A program made the position numbers and the translations under genes. A stretch of DNA of 52,551 nt from Candidatus Margulisiibacteriota bacterium (GTDB lineage Bacteria > Margulisbacteria > WOR-1 > JAHJIW01), in NCBI GenBank assembly GCA_018823125.1, contig JAHJIW010000016.1, positions 1 through 52,551 of the forward strand, given 5' to 3'. The notes under the pieces are model-generated. The model did no database searches. It was not told where the DNA came from and was given only the letters and a program-made list of their open reading frames with translations. This document shows, piece after piece, positions 41,823 through 50,281 of this stretch. Numbering within the stretch: the stretch's first letter is position 1; each line of letters begins with the position of its first letter.

Positions 41823-43054
41823 TAAATCAAATCTCCTTCTCTCACCGCCATCGGCTGAACTTTTCTTCTGCCCGGAGAATAGGTATCGATAACCTCTTTG
41901 TAAACTTTAATTAACCGGTCTGTATAAATGGCTTTGGTATATTTTTCCTCAACCAGGCTGCGGCCGGTGTCTCCTAAACGTTTGCGCAGTTCGCCGCAGG
42001 AAAGCAGCATAATAATTTTATCAGCTAAAGCTTTATGATCGCGTTTCTGAACAACAAAGCCGTTAACATCGTTATGGATAATTTCCGGCATGCCGCCCGA
42101 ATTAGTAACGATAATCGGCTTGGCAGTGGACATCGCCTCCAGCATGGCCAGGCCGAAAGGCTCTTCCACGGATGACGGATAAACAATTACATCCGCCAGC
42201 CGATATAAATCGGGCATTTCTTTATCGATCGAGAAAGTATTTAAATAAACGCTGTCTTCCAGATCAAGGTGCTTGATCAAACTCATGAAAAACGCGATAT
42301 CCTTATTTTGGCTTAATCCCCAGTCGATAATATTGCCGCTGCCCGACATTAAAAGAAAAGCATCCGGAAACTTGTTTTTCACCAGGCGGAAGGCCTCGAT
42401 GGTTATGTCGCATCCCTTGGCCAGCCCCATGCGCGCCGGATTAAAAACAATTTGTTTCTTGCCCTTCAAAATCCGGTGGGCATTTAAGGTTTTGATGGAA
42501 GCCTTGCCCGGCGAAAACGCGGCGCTGTCAATGCCATGGTGCAAATTTACAATTAAATCTTCCGGGACGCCGACCGCCATCAATTCGCGGGAAATATAAT
42601 CACTGATCGAAATAATTTTATTCCAGTTTACTTTGCAGGTTAAATCCAAAAATAACTTGTCGGTCCAGGAATTATGCGCGGTCAGCACCAGCGGAATTTT
42701 CTTGGCCAGAGCATAATGTTCCAAGGTTCGAATATGGTAGCGGCTGAAATAGTGCATATTATGAGCATGAATAACATCCGGCTTAACCTTATTTAAAAAT
42801 TCATACACTACGTCATGCACATTGTCGTCCACTTCCTGGAAACCGCTTTTAAACAACCAGTTTAAGTCAAAATACTGCGACCGGTAAATTTTTGCGCCAA
42901 AAAAATCAAACGCGTGCGGAGAATTATCGGCGGTACCGGTCAACAAAGAAACCTTGTGTCCCTTTTTTACCAGCTCGGGCAAAATACAAGTCAGATGCGT
43001 TTCAACCCCGCCGATTATCGGCGGGAAACCCCAGTGCAACATTGCAATTTTCAT
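41822..43054 (-). CDS. GT4-family glycosyltransferase
   Basis: This 410-aa protein has the GT-B fold: an N-terminal acceptor domain starting MLHWGFPPIIGGVETHL and a C-terminal nucleotide-sugar domain with the E-x7-E motif (EEPFGLAMLEAMSTAKPIIV) and GGMPEII. As first gene of an operon with a GH65 phosphorylase and beta-phosphoglucomutase, it may make the disaccharide that the other two enzymes recycle, for example a trehalose-synthase-like role. That is an inference. GGAGG lies 8 bp upstream of ATG. Confidence 0.85.
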   Translation of the reverse strand: MKIAMLHWGFPPIIGGVETHLTCILPELVKKGHKVSLLTGTADNSPHAFDFFGAKIYRSQYFDLNWLFKSGFQEVDDNVHDVVYEFLNKVKPDVIHAHNMHYFSRYHIRTLEHYALAKKIPLVLTAHNSWTDKLFLDLTCKVNWNKIISISDYISRELMAVGVPEDLIVNLHHGIDSAAFSPGKASIKTLNAHRILKGKKQIVFNPARMGLAKGCDITIEAFRLVKNKFPDAFLLMSGSGNIIDWGLSQNKDIAFFMSLIKHLDLEDSVYLNTFSIDKEMPDLYRLADVIVYPSSVEEPFGLAMLEAMSTAKPIIVTNSGGMPEIIHNDVNGFVVQKRDHKALADKIIMLLSCGELRKRLGDTGRSLVEEKYTKAIYTDRLIKVYKEVIDTYSPGRRKVQPMAVREGDLI

Positions 43055-43096
43055 AAAAGTCGCCTCCGGAAAATTAATAAATCGGCACCGCGAAAA

Positions 43097-43170
43097 TCGG
43101 AGCAGCGGGATTCGAACCCACGACCTCTGCGTCCCGAACGCAGCGCTCTACCAAGCTGAGCCATGCTCCG
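43097..43170 (-). tRNA. trnP: tRNA-Pro (anticodon CGG)
   Basis: 74 nt on the minus strand. Acceptor stem CGGAGCA/TGCTCCG; D arm GGCTCAGCTTGGTAGAGC; anticodon stem CTGCG/CGCAG with loop TTCGGGA (anticodon CGG); T arm GGGTTCGAATCCC; discriminator A; CCA not encoded. It lies upstream of the glycosyltransferase operon and could share its transcript. Confidence 0.97.
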
Positions 43171-43187
43171 AACCAAAAGCAATGAAT

Positions 43188-43195
43188 ATTATACA
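43188..43195 (-). promoter_or_regulatory. Extended -10 box for tRNA-Pro
   Basis: Minus strand TGTATAAT (43195-43188) lies about 18 bp upstream of the mature tRNA 5' end, which fits a short tRNA leader. The surrounding 43190-43215 is AT-rich, and on the plus strand TATAAT (43199-43204) could serve the divergent MFS gene; neither has a clear -35. Confidence 0.45.
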
Positions 43196-43233
43196 TGATA
43201 TAATATACAAAAATATATAGGCAAAGGTAGTTT

Positions 43234-44400
43234 ATGAAAAAGAATAGAAACATATTTATCCTGGGCATGGTAAGTTTATTTACGGATTTATCCAGCCAGA
43301 TGATATATCCGCTGATTCCGGAATTTTTGGTAGGCTTAGGAGCCTCCAAATCTCTAATTGGAATTATTGAAGGTATTGCAGAGGGTACGGCCTCACTGTT
43401 TAGAACCGTATTTGGAAGACTTTCGGATAAGTGGAAGAAACGGAAACTTTTTGTCGCGCTCGGATATGGACTATCTACAATTGCCAAACCTTTTCTTTAT
43501 TTATCGGCAAGCTGGTCACAAGTTTTAGCGGTAAGATTTATTGATCGCACGGGTAAAGGGATTAGAACTCCGGCACGCGATGCCTTAATTTCGGATTCGG
43601 CCCCGGCTAATAAAAAAGGAGCCGCATTTGGATTTCACCGGGCCATGGACCGGCTAGGTGCCGCCGGTGGTCCTTTGCTAGCTCTGCTGATCTTATATTT
43701 TGCTCCGGGTAACTTACGATTAGTGTTTTTATTATCAGCCATCCCCGCCTCCATCGCCTTAATATTTATTATCTTCGCTAAAGAAATTAGGCCGGAAAAA
43801 TCAGTTGTCCCAACTAAGGAGGAAGCCTCATTTCAATTTGACGGGAAATTTCTTTTGTTCTTGATCACCGTGGTGATTTTTACTTTTGGAAATTCATCGA
43901 ATGCCTTTTTAATTTTGAAAGCTCGCGAAGTAGGAGTGATTCCGCTTTTAATTCCGGTGGTTTGGTTGGTTTATAATTTGGTAAGCAGTGCTTCTTCTCC
44001 GATATTTGGTCGCCTGTCGGACAGAATCGGAAAGAAACTAGTCATCGCGGTTTCATTTATATACTATGCTGTCGTTTATTTCTTCTTTGGATTTTCAACT
44101 ACCATCGCCGCCGTCTGGATTTTATTTGGACTTTACGGCATTCATTACGGATTATCGGAAGGCGTTTTTAGGGCGCATATAGCAGATTTAGTTCCTTCGC
44201 ATAAAAGGGCTACGGCATATGGCATGTTTAATACGGCGATTGGGATTACTTTAATTCCGGCTAGTATGTTAACTGGATATTTGTGGGATGCATATTCTTC
44301 TAGTGTGGCACTTTACACCTGTGCGGGGTTTGCGCTAGCGGCAACGGTTTTGTTTGTGGGAACTAACTGGATAATGAAAGGCTCATTCCCAGAGGACTAA
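43234..44400 (+). CDS. Major facilitator superfamily transporter
   Basis: This 388-aa protein has about 12 predicted membrane helices (for example IFILGMVSLFTDLSSQMIYP; RLVFLLSAIPASIALIFIIF). It has the MFS loop-2 signature variants GRLSDKWKKRKLFV and GRLSDRIGKKLVIA and the segment IDRTGKGIRTPARDALISDS, which is typical of a poorly characterised MFS subgroup. Substrate unknown. It is convergent with the ZIP gene and overlaps its 3' end by 18 bp. Confidence 0.87.
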   Translation: MKKNRNIFILGMVSLFTDLSSQMIYPLIPEFLVGLGASKSLIGIIEGIAEGTASLFRTVFGRLSDKWKKRKLFVALGYGLSTIAKPFLYLSASWSQVLAVRFIDRTGKGIRTPARDALISDSAPANKKGAAFGFHRAMDRLGAAGGPLLALLILYFAPGNLRLVFLLSAIPASIALIFIIFAKEIRPEKSVVPTKEEASFQFDGKFLLFLITVVIFTFGNSSNAFLILKAREVGVIPLLIPVVWLVYNLVSSASSPIFGRLSDRIGKKLVIAVSFIYYAVVYFFFGFSTTIAAVWILFGLYGIHYGLSEGVFRAHIADLVPSHKRATAYGMFNTAIGITLIPASMLTGYLWDAYSSSVALYTCAGFALAATVLFVGTNWIMKGSFPED

Positions 44401-45132
44401 CAGCAGCATTAAACCTACTCCGAGCAGTAGAGAAATCAACTGGAAAATCGAATTGGAAAGTTTGATGTCTTTTTTAAGTTCGGGAATCAAGTCTGACCCG
44501 GCAATGTAGATAAATCCACCCGCCGCAAAAGGAAGCAAGAAATTACCGACATGTTCAATCCGATAATTTAAAACCAAAACCACCAACGCCCCTAAAAATG
44601 CAGTTAGGGCTACCAAAAGGTTCATCCCTAAAGCTTTAAGTCGGCTGAATCCGCCATATACCAATACCCCAAAGTCACCAATCTCTTGAGGAACTTCGTG
44701 AAGGATGACTGCCAAAGTGGTAGTTATCCCCAATGGAATACTTACGATAAAACTTCCGGCAATGATCATGCCGTCAATAAAATTATGGAACGCATCTCCG
44801 ACCAGATTCATAAATGCGACCGGGTGCGGGTGATTGGCAGAAGTTGGAATGTGGCAGTGTCTCCAGCAAATAAATTTTTCTAATACAAAAAAGGTAATAA
44901 TCCCTGAAAGTAAATATGCTGCGATGCGCAGGCCATAGCCAACTTCGTGAACCGCTTCGGGTAAAAGATGGAAAAATGCACCGCCTAAAAGAGCTCCAGC
45001 TGAAAAGCTAACCAAAATTAAAAGCAGCTTATCTAAAATTGATCTTTTGATCCCGACTGCAATAATTCCTACCAGAGATAATAGACTCACGATTGTCACG
45101 CTAACAAAAGTATAAAGCCAGGCCTGGGCCAT
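44383..45132 (-). CDS. ZIP-family metal transporter
   Basis: This 249-aa protein has seven to eight membrane helices. The two metal-binding helices are clear: HNFIDGMIIAGSFI (TM4) and HEVPQEIGDFGVLVY (TM5). A histidine-containing loop (CWRHCHIPTSANHPHP) lies between TM3 and TM4. It should import zinc, iron or other divalent metals. It lies 12 bp downstream of yggS, with AAAGGAG before its ATG. Confidence 0.92.
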   Translation of the reverse strand: MAQAWLYTFVSVTIVSLLSLVGIIAVGIKRSILDKLLLILVSFSAGALLGGAFFHLLPEAVHEVGYGLRIAAYLLSGIITFFVLEKFICWRHCHIPTSANHPHPVAFMNLVGDAFHNFIDGMIIAGSFIVSIPLGITTTLAVILHEVPQEIGDFGVLVYGGFSRLKALGMNLLVALTAFLGALVVLVLNYRIEHVGNFLLPFAAGGFIYIAGSDLIPELKKDIKLSNSIFQLISLLLGVGLMLLLVLWE

Positions 45133-45144
45133 ATATTTACTCCT

Positions 45145-45804
45145 TTATTTTTGGGATCTTTCACCAAATATTTTGGTGCCAATGCGAACTAGATTGGCCC
45201 CCTCCTCTATCGCCACCCCGTAGGAACTACTCATACCCATCGATAAATATTTCATTTCAACATTAGGAATGTTTAACGACTTCATTTTATCAAACAATTG
45301 CTTGGTTACTACAAAATAAGGGCGCGAATCTTCGGGGTTTTCAGAAAATGGGCCCATCGTCATCAGCCCAATTATTTTTACATTCTTTAATGCTGCAATT
45401 TGCCGAATTAATTCTTCTGCAGTTTCGGGTAAAACGCCAGTTTTTTGTTGTTCTTTGCCGCTGTTGATCTCGATGAGCACCGACATTACTTTGCCAATTA
45501 CGGCAGAGCGTTTATCAATTTCCTTAGCCAGCCGCAAAGAATCCACGGTTTCAATTACGTCAAAAATTTGAACGGCTTTTTTTACCTTGTTGGTTTGGAG
45601 GTGGCCAATAAAATGCCACTTAGCTTTATTACCAACTACGCCAAACGCTTCCTCTGCCTCTTGAACATAATTTTCACCAATAATTATTATGCCTGCATTT
45701 ACGGCTTCCTGTATTTCCTGTGGAGTGCGGGTTTTGGCAGCGGCCACTAGTTCAACGCCGGGTGGTAATTTGGATAAAATTTGAGATACGTTTTCTTTGA
45801 TCAT
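45145..45804 (-). CDS. Pyridoxal phosphate homeostasis protein (YggS/PLPBP family)
   Basis: This 219-aa protein binds PLP without known enzymatic activity and affects B6 and amino-acid homeostasis. Family segments: VAAAKTRTPQEIQEAVNAG (with PLP lysine), GENYVQEA, WHFIGHLQTNK, LMTMGPF and MGMSSSYGVAIEEGANLVRI. An extended -10 box 9 bp upstream of the ATG and the lack of a Shine-Dalgarno sequence suggest a nearly leaderless transcript, as for tgt. Confidence 0.94.
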   Translation of the reverse strand: MIKENVSQILSKLPPGVELVAAAKTRTPQEIQEAVNAGIIIIGENYVQEAEEAFGVVGNKAKWHFIGHLQTNKVKKAVQIFDVIETVDSLRLAKEIDKRSAVIGKVMSVLIEINSGKEQQKTGVLPETAEELIRQIAALKNVKIIGLMTMGPFSENPEDSRPYFVVTKQLFDKMKSLNIPNVEMKYLSMGMSSSYGVAIEEGANLVRIGTKIFGERSQK

Positions 45805-45813
45805 CTAGTGAGG

Positions 45814-45819
45814 ATTTTA
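45814..45819 (-). promoter_or_regulatory. Extended -10 box for yggS, near-leaderless
   Basis: Minus strand TGCTAAAAT ends 9 bp before the ATG at 45804, leaving a predicted 5' leader of only 2-3 nt. The same TGCTAAAAT word precedes tgt. Confidence 0.55.
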
Positions 45820-45851
45820 GCATGCAATCGAGGGGGGCTCAAATTTAAAAA

Positions 45852-46856
45852 CTAAGGTTGGATCGTTTCTTCTTCTGCGTATTGTGCTTCTTGCTCGACT
45901 TCTGCAATATCTCTTTCCAATCGAGCGGCAAAGCGACCAACTTCTCTAAGGGCTCTGTCTCCAATATCTTCGCGGGATAAAGGATCAAACGGTGACTCTT
46001 CGTACATACTTATGGTTGTTGCCGTTTTTCTCGCTTGGGTACCAATATAACCGGCTGCGGTAGAAAAAGTAACCATCATCGTCATCGCCATTCCAAATTT
46101 ATAGTCGGTAAGCGCTCCCGCTAAAACATTTGCAATTCCAATTCCCAGCGATATTGCTCCAAGCGACCAGTACAAACGAACCCTATTTCTCATGCGTGCT
46201 ACTGTGGCGTTAGTTTCTAAAATTGCTGACGCAAAGTCGGTTCGGATTTCATCGGATAATGAACATAAGCGGGAGGCCGATTTGGTAGTTCCGTTATTTA
46301 AATATACCCAACGCACGTTCTCGCTAGCCGCCCGGTCAACCACAGCGCGCAGGGCATGATAATATTGAAGCATAATTTTTTCATCTTCAGTAAGTTGTCT
46401 TCCCGGCAGTCTTCCCTCTTCATGATAAGCTAATATAAAACTGGTATCTTCAATATCTACCGACCCATCTCTTTCATTTTTCTCTACTAGTCGTGCATAT
46501 TTGCTGCGCGCTTCCCTAAATCCTTCATTTTTAAATATTTCTCGGTATGCAATACCAACATCTAGAACACTTTGAAACGTTCTGGTAAAACTATCCGCTA
46601 TCACGCGCGATGATTCCAGCATAGAAAACAACAGCGGGCCATGCCAGTCAGCACTTAAAGTATCAATCATTTCTGATCGTGTGAGCACTAGCCCGGCAGA
46701 ACCATGCGGCCTAAGTTCAGGGTGCTTTTCTAGTATCCCATCCCGCACGCGTTCATCCGGCACCAACAATTTTACTTTTGCTTGTTGCGCCAGCGAGCGA
46801 GGATTAACTCTAATTTCCGGCCTATATTTTCTAGCGCTAACTCTTCCAGACGCCAT
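45852..46856 (-). CDS. Unrecognised protein with two membrane helices
   Basis: I do not recognise this 334-aa protein. The first ~225 residues are soluble and mostly helical (DSFTRTFQSVLDVGIAYREI). Two adjacent membrane segments follow (YWSLGAISLGIGIANVLAGA; FGMAMTMMVTFSTAAGYIGT). The C-terminus (~55 residues) is acidic. The N-terminus is basic (MASGRVSARKYRPEIRVNPR), a feature shared with other proteins of this region. It is probably the last gene of the operon led by the Ser/Thr kinase at 47295. Confidence 0.75.
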   Translation of the reverse strand: MASGRVSARKYRPEIRVNPRSLAQQAKVKLLVPDERVRDGILEKHPELRPHGSAGLVLTRSEMIDTLSADWHGPLLFSMLESSRVIADSFTRTFQSVLDVGIAYREIFKNEGFREARSKYARLVEKNERDGSVDIEDTSFILAYHEEGRLPGRQLTEDEKIMLQYYHALRAVVDRAASENVRWVYLNNGTTKSASRLCSLSDEIRTDFASAILETNATVARMRNRVRLYWSLGAISLGIGIANVLAGALTDYKFGMAMTMMVTFSTAAGYIGTQARKTATTISMYEESPFDPLSREDIGDRALREVGRFAARLERDIAEVEQEAQYAEEETIQP

Positions 46857-46875
46857 TATTACTCCCTAAATTTAT

Positions 46876-47265
46876 TTAGATAACGTTGCACTTAATTCCG
46901 GCATATATTGAATCATTTAAAGCCTGATCCAAGATACCCAGTTCTAAAAACATGCGGGTCGCTTTTTCAATCAGGACTTTACCTTCTAACATCCAGCCGG
47001 CTTCCATGTAAGCTTTGCCGGCATGGCTTAAAGCATAAGCCTGTGATTTTTTGTTTCCGGATTTACCTAAAACTTCGGCCCCGACCACCATCAGTTCCGC
47101 AACCTTAACTAAATCACCGGCAACAATCCGGGTCCCTCCGGCCCTGCTTTCCGCAAAAGCCTGCAATGCCATTCCCTCAAGCTTTGCGGCAATCTCTCCC
47201 ACCCCTACGTTTCTCGAAGCATCTTTCCTTAACATCGAAACACAATCCTTTACTCGTTCTTTCAT
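46876..47265 (-). CDS. Unrecognised small helical (TPR-like) protein
   Basis: This 129-aa all-helical protein has no signal peptide. Residues 85-125 (ALSHAGKAYMEAGWMLEGKV, then MFLELGILDQALNDS) look like one or two tetratricopeptide-type helix pairs. It lies between a Ser/Thr kinase gene (29 bp upstream) and the two-helix membrane protein gene (19 bp downstream), so it may be an adaptor or substrate of that kinase; this is inference from order only. GAAAGGA precedes the ATG. Confidence 0.7.
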   Translation of the reverse strand: MKERVKDCVSMLRKDASRNVGVGEIAAKLEGMALQAFAESRAGGTRIVAGDLVKVAELMVVGAEVLGKSGNKKSQAYALSHAGKAYMEAGWMLEGKVLIEKATRMFLELGILDQALNDSIYAGIKCNVI

Positions 47266-47294
47266 CCTTACACATCCTTTCTTTTTATTTTTAT

Positions 47295-48326
47295 TTACCT
47301 AATCTCACCCAGATCTCTGGGTGCTAAAGCGGATATAATCCGCATGGCTTCACGGTGATCTCGCGGCCTTTTGGTCGGAAGTTTACTAACAAAATGGTTA
47401 ATAATGCTCTGCACCACCAAAGGATTCTGTCCTTCTAAGTTACAATCTAAAGGCAATGCGGGAAATTTTTTATTACCATGTAATTTGGCATACATATTAA
47501 ACATTGCACCATTCGATAATCTACTCTCATTGACGCGATAAGGGGTCCGTCCGGTTAACAATTCATAAGCCATAATTCCTACTGCATAAAATTCTGAACC
47601 CAGATGAGCAGAAAAACCCCGAAAATTTTCGGGAGCCATATAAGCTGGGGTGCCACGTACATGTTCAGCACACAGCAAATCTCCGTCCACCGATTTCTTT
47701 TCGTGGGTAGCCAGCCCAAAATCCAATAAAACATGCTGCCTACTATCTGAACGCCACATTATGTTTCCAGGCTTCAGATCCCTGTGGACCATTCCCTGGC
47801 CCGCTTCATTTTTAATTCCGTACACACCTTGGTGAATAGCAAGTACATTTAAAAGAATATCCCTGGTTTCTGTAGGGGTAAAAGGTGCTCCCGTCAAACG
47901 CCTGGTTCGCAGTTGTGCATCAACAGTTTCTCCCGGGATAAATTCCATGGCTAGATATTGACGATTACCTTCGGTAATCACTTCTTCAAAAGTGGGAACA
48001 CCCGGTACATGTTCAAGTGCAAATAATGCGTCTTTTTCTCTGTGTAAGAATTCAGGCGCTACCCCTTCATGAAAAGCTTTTATTGCAACGTATTTATCAG
48101 TTGCCCGACTATGCCCTCGATAAACCAGACCAAAACCGCCAGAACCTATTTGGCGATCAATTGTATAATCACCAATTCGCGATGGGTAGTTTTGTAGTGA
48201 ACTTACGGCACCTGGAGGAAGGGTATCGGCCCGACTTAAACGAGGTTGACGTGCGGTTTGACGACCAAAAAATGGCCTTTGAATAGCTCTTTTTACATTT
48301 CTAATTGCGCTTGCGATTCCGGGCAT
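47295..48326 (-). CDS. Ser/Thr protein kinase (Hanks type), canonical catalytic residues
   Basis: With the ATG at 48326 (AGGGAGG 8 nt upstream; an in-frame TTG lies further 5') this is a 343-aa soluble kinase. Motifs: glycine loop GSGGFG at 61-66, VAIK (K83), catalytic loop HRDLKPGN (D183), DFG (D202) and APE (231-233). There is no membrane helix or sensor domain; the first ~50 residues are basic and low in order (RNVKRAIQRPFFGRQTARQP). It has a CGAT-type promoter of its own. Its operon continues with the TPR-like and two-helix proteins. Confidence 0.9.
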   Translation of the reverse strand: MPGIASAIRNVKRAIQRPFFGRQTARQPRLSRADTLPPGAVSSLQNYPSRIGDYTIDRQIGSGGFGLVYRGHSRATDKYVAIKAFHEGVAPEFLHREKDALFALEHVPGVPTFEEVITEGNRQYLAMEFIPGETVDAQLRTRRLTGAPFTPTETRDILLNVLAIHQGVYGIKNEAGQGMVHRDLKPGNIMWRSDSRQHVLLDFGLATHEKKSVDGDLLCAEHVRGTPAYMAPENFRGFSAHLGSEFYAVGIMAYELLTGRTPYRVNESRLSNGAMFNMYAKLHGNKKFPALPLDCNLEGQNPLVVQSIINHFVSKLPTKRPRDHREAMRIISALAPRDLGEIR

Positions 48327-48341
48327 CTTGGGTGCCTCCCT

Positions 48342-48372
48342 GGCCAATGGGCTATTTCAGTGCCCTATTGCC
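48342..48372 (-). promoter_or_regulatory. 5' leader hairpin of the 47295 kinase gene
   Basis: On the minus strand GGCAAT and GGGC pair with GCCC, ATTG and CC around a 9-nt loop. The hairpin starts within a few bases of the predicted transcript start and ends directly before the ribosome binding site. No T tract follows, so it is not a terminator. Confidence 0.5.
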
Positions 48373-48381
48373 TTCTATATA

Positions 48382-48409
48382 TATATCGTTAAAAATGGCT
48401 AAAAATTTC
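48382..48409 (-). promoter_or_regulatory. CGAT-type promoter of the 47295 kinase operon
   Basis: Minus strand GAAATTTT (48409-48402), 12-bp spacer, ACGATATA (48389-48382). It begins directly behind the stop codon of the other kinase gene (48414) and is preceded by GT, as in two other promoters of this island. Confidence 0.68.
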
Positions 48410-48413
48410 ACTT

Positions 48414-49520
48414 TTAAGCTCCCACTTGTTCAAGTCTTTGAGCAACTTCAAGATAACTCGGGTGGTCAATATGCATGCGTCCGTTAGTTGCTCTAAGCCG
48501 CGCAAAATCACGTCGGGTCATATCATTAATCAAAGCTTGCATTTCATCGCGACGGCCGCTCAAATGCAAACTAGCTGGTAGAGGCAAAAGTGGCTCCATT
48601 GTCCGTTTCTGGATTAAAGCTGCGGTAGCTTCAAAACCCTTTAAATGAGAAATACCAGTAAAATCAAATGGAACGGTTTTAGAAGACAACCAATATAGCA
48701 AAATTCCGCAGCTATATACGTCAGAAGCAATGGTCGGACGATTACCAAAACAAACCTCCGGAGCCAGAGTAGTCGGCGTACCAATAATTGATCCTTTTCT
48801 GTAATTCGAAGCAATATCTCCATCTTCTTTTTCTCTTGCCATCAATATGCCGAGTGCACCTAAATCAAGAGTTTTGACGTTTATCTGATCAACCGGACGG
48901 TTGAGTAAATCTTGCGGAAAACCTTCAAGCATAAAGTTTTCGGGTTTTACGTCAGCATAAACCAGGTCATTACCTGCTGCGTCGCGTACCTGTCGAATTG
49001 CCTCTAACCCATAACAAATTTGCATCATGATATTAATAACTTCGGGTAGAGTTATCGGACGGTTTTCACTTTTACGTCCGCTAATCAGTGCCCGTAAAGT
49101 AATGCCTTGAATATAATCCATGGCAATATAAGGTAGAGGATTGTAGCCGGTATCCTGGTCTAAATTATGAATACCATAACCCCTTAATCCCACTACACCC
49201 GGTAACGAAGAAACCGCGCGTGACGCATTTACTTCGGCATCATAAAATCGACAACGTGTCGCCGAGTCTGAATGATCAAATACTTTCAATGCTACCGGTT
49301 TACTTGTTCCAATTTGTGCCATATGAACCGAAGCCGTGCCGCCATGTCCAAGATGTCCACCAACCTGATATTGGCCGACAAAACGAGGGATAGATAGTCT
49401 GCTGGGAGAAACCGATTCATGGAAACTAGGAGGTTTTTTTCGCGGAGGTCTAGTTCTGCGAGAAGACCTAGTGCTAGGATTACTAACGTTTGAATATAAG
49501 GTAATTATTGTTCCGGACAT
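48414..49520 (-). CDS. Divergent Ser/Thr protein kinase with altered HRD and DFG motifs
   Basis: This 368-aa protein has a disordered basic start (STRSSRRTRPPRKKPPSFHE). The glycine loop is GHGGTASV (58-65) and the ATP lysine is in VALK (K79). The catalytic loop reads YADVKPENF (D190, N195), so His and Arg of HRD are replaced, and DFG reads DLG (219-221). APE is kept (253-255). Asp, Lys and Asn needed for phosphotransfer remain, so it could be an active non-RD kinase that does not need activation-loop phosphorylation. No membrane segment. It is 28% similar at best by eye to the neighbour kinase outside motifs, so not a recent duplicate. Confidence 0.85.
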   Translation of the reverse strand: MSGTIITLYSNVSNPSTRSSRRTRPPRKKPPSFHESVSPSRLSIPRFVGQYQVGGHLGHGGTASVHMAQIGTSKPVALKVFDHSDSATRCRFYDAEVNASRAVSSLPGVVGLRGYGIHNLDQDTGYNPLPYIAMDYIQGITLRALISGRKSENRPITLPEVINIMMQICYGLEAIRQVRDAAGNDLVYADVKPENFMLEGFPQDLLNRPVDQINVKTLDLGALGILMAREKEDGDIASNYRKGSIIGTPTTLAPEVCFGNRPTIASDVYSCGILLYWLSSKTVPFDFTGISHLKGFEATAALIQKRTMEPLLPLPASLHLSGRRDEMQALINDMTRRDFARLRATNGRMHIDHPSYLEVAQRLEQVGA

Positions 49521-49535
49521 CTGAGTGTCTCCTTG

Positions 49536-49549
49536 GGCAATTATTTGCC
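49536..49549 (-). promoter_or_regulatory. 5' leader hairpin of the 48414 kinase gene
   Basis: GGCAA/TTGCC with a 4-nt loop sits just after the predicted transcript start and abuts the Shine-Dalgarno AAGGAG. Its place mirrors the larger hairpin of the neighbouring kinase gene. Confidence 0.4.
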
Positions 49550-49557
49550 TCTACATA

Positions 49558-49585
49558 TATATCGTCAAAAATGGGTAAAAATTTC
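49558..49585 (-). promoter_or_regulatory. CGAT-type promoter of the 48414 kinase gene
   Basis: Minus strand GAAATTTT (49585-49578), 12-bp spacer, ACGATATA (49565-49558). The same two boxes and spacing occur before the 47295 kinase gene, with a related spacer. Confidence 0.68.
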
Positions 49586-49602
49586 AGTTTTTTGGGAGGT
49601 AA

Positions 49603-50151
49603 TTATTGCTGTATTTCGCGTAAGATAGCCTGCATAGATTCAACAAAAGCTGGTCCGCTTAAATAGAATCGGCGCGCGGTAACCATATTGATTGCTAGAA
49701 TTCTTTCGGCTTCATCATCTTCTACTCTTTCCATAAAAAAACCTGGGGAATGAACTAATCTACCGTCAACTTCCTCCGTTAGATCAGGACAAAATGCTAC
49801 CCAATCACAAACTTCTTTCAATGTATCCCTCAACCCTAAAGCAGATGGGGCAAAAACAATATCTGGTGGAAGCGAATCAGGTTTAACCAGTAAAACTCGG
49901 CCATTGGTAAGCACGGAGATTTCAGAAGAATCTAACATTACGGCTGCACTATTCCAGGCGTGCGCTTGAATCCTATCCGGAGCAGCACATCTAAAGCGGC
50001 GTCCCGCAACCGTATGAACCGAATCGATATAACCTAACCCTAAAGTTCGTGGCCTAATGGTCATTGCACCCTGCTGGGGCTCTACATGTACCGGCCGCAC
50101 AACAAAACCATTTAATCTTTTAAAATTTCTGGCGACCCGAGGTATACTCAC
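49603..50151 (-). CDS. Unrecognised 182-aa protein
   Basis: I cannot assign this protein. It has no signal peptide or membrane helix. It has a basic start (MSIPRVARNFKRLNGFVVRP), a middle with several beta strands (SEISVLTNGRVLLVKPDSLP) and a C-terminal part with alternating strands and helices (LAINMVTARRFYLSGPAFVE). It lies upstream of the non-canonical kinase gene but has its own CGAT-type promoter, as does the kinase, so they form a co-regulated pair rather than a simple operon. Confidence 0.65.
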   Translation of the reverse strand: MSIPRVARNFKRLNGFVVRPVHVEPQQGAMTIRPRTLGLGYIDSVHTVAGRRFRCAAPDRIQAHAWNSAAVMLDSSEISVLTNGRVLLVKPDSLPPDIVFAPSALGLRDTLKEVCDWVAFCPDLTEEVDGRLVHSPGFFMERVEDDEAERILAINMVTARRFYLSGPAFVESMQAILREIQQ

Positions 50152-50216
50152 AAATACATCTCTCTTTCAATTTTTATTACCGGGTACCGGGGGTGAATCT
50201 AATAACTCACTATAAA

Positions 50217-50244
50217 TATATCGCAACATCGGGGGAAAAATTTC
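50217..50244 (-). promoter_or_regulatory. CGAT-type promoter of the 49603 gene
   Basis: Minus strand GAAATTTT (50244-50237), 12-bp spacer, GCGATATA (50224-50217). Preceded by GT as in the 48382 and 51298 promoters. Confidence 0.66.
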
Positions 50245-50281
50245 ACTTTTTAGGGAAGTTATTTGGCAGGAATTTTATTGG

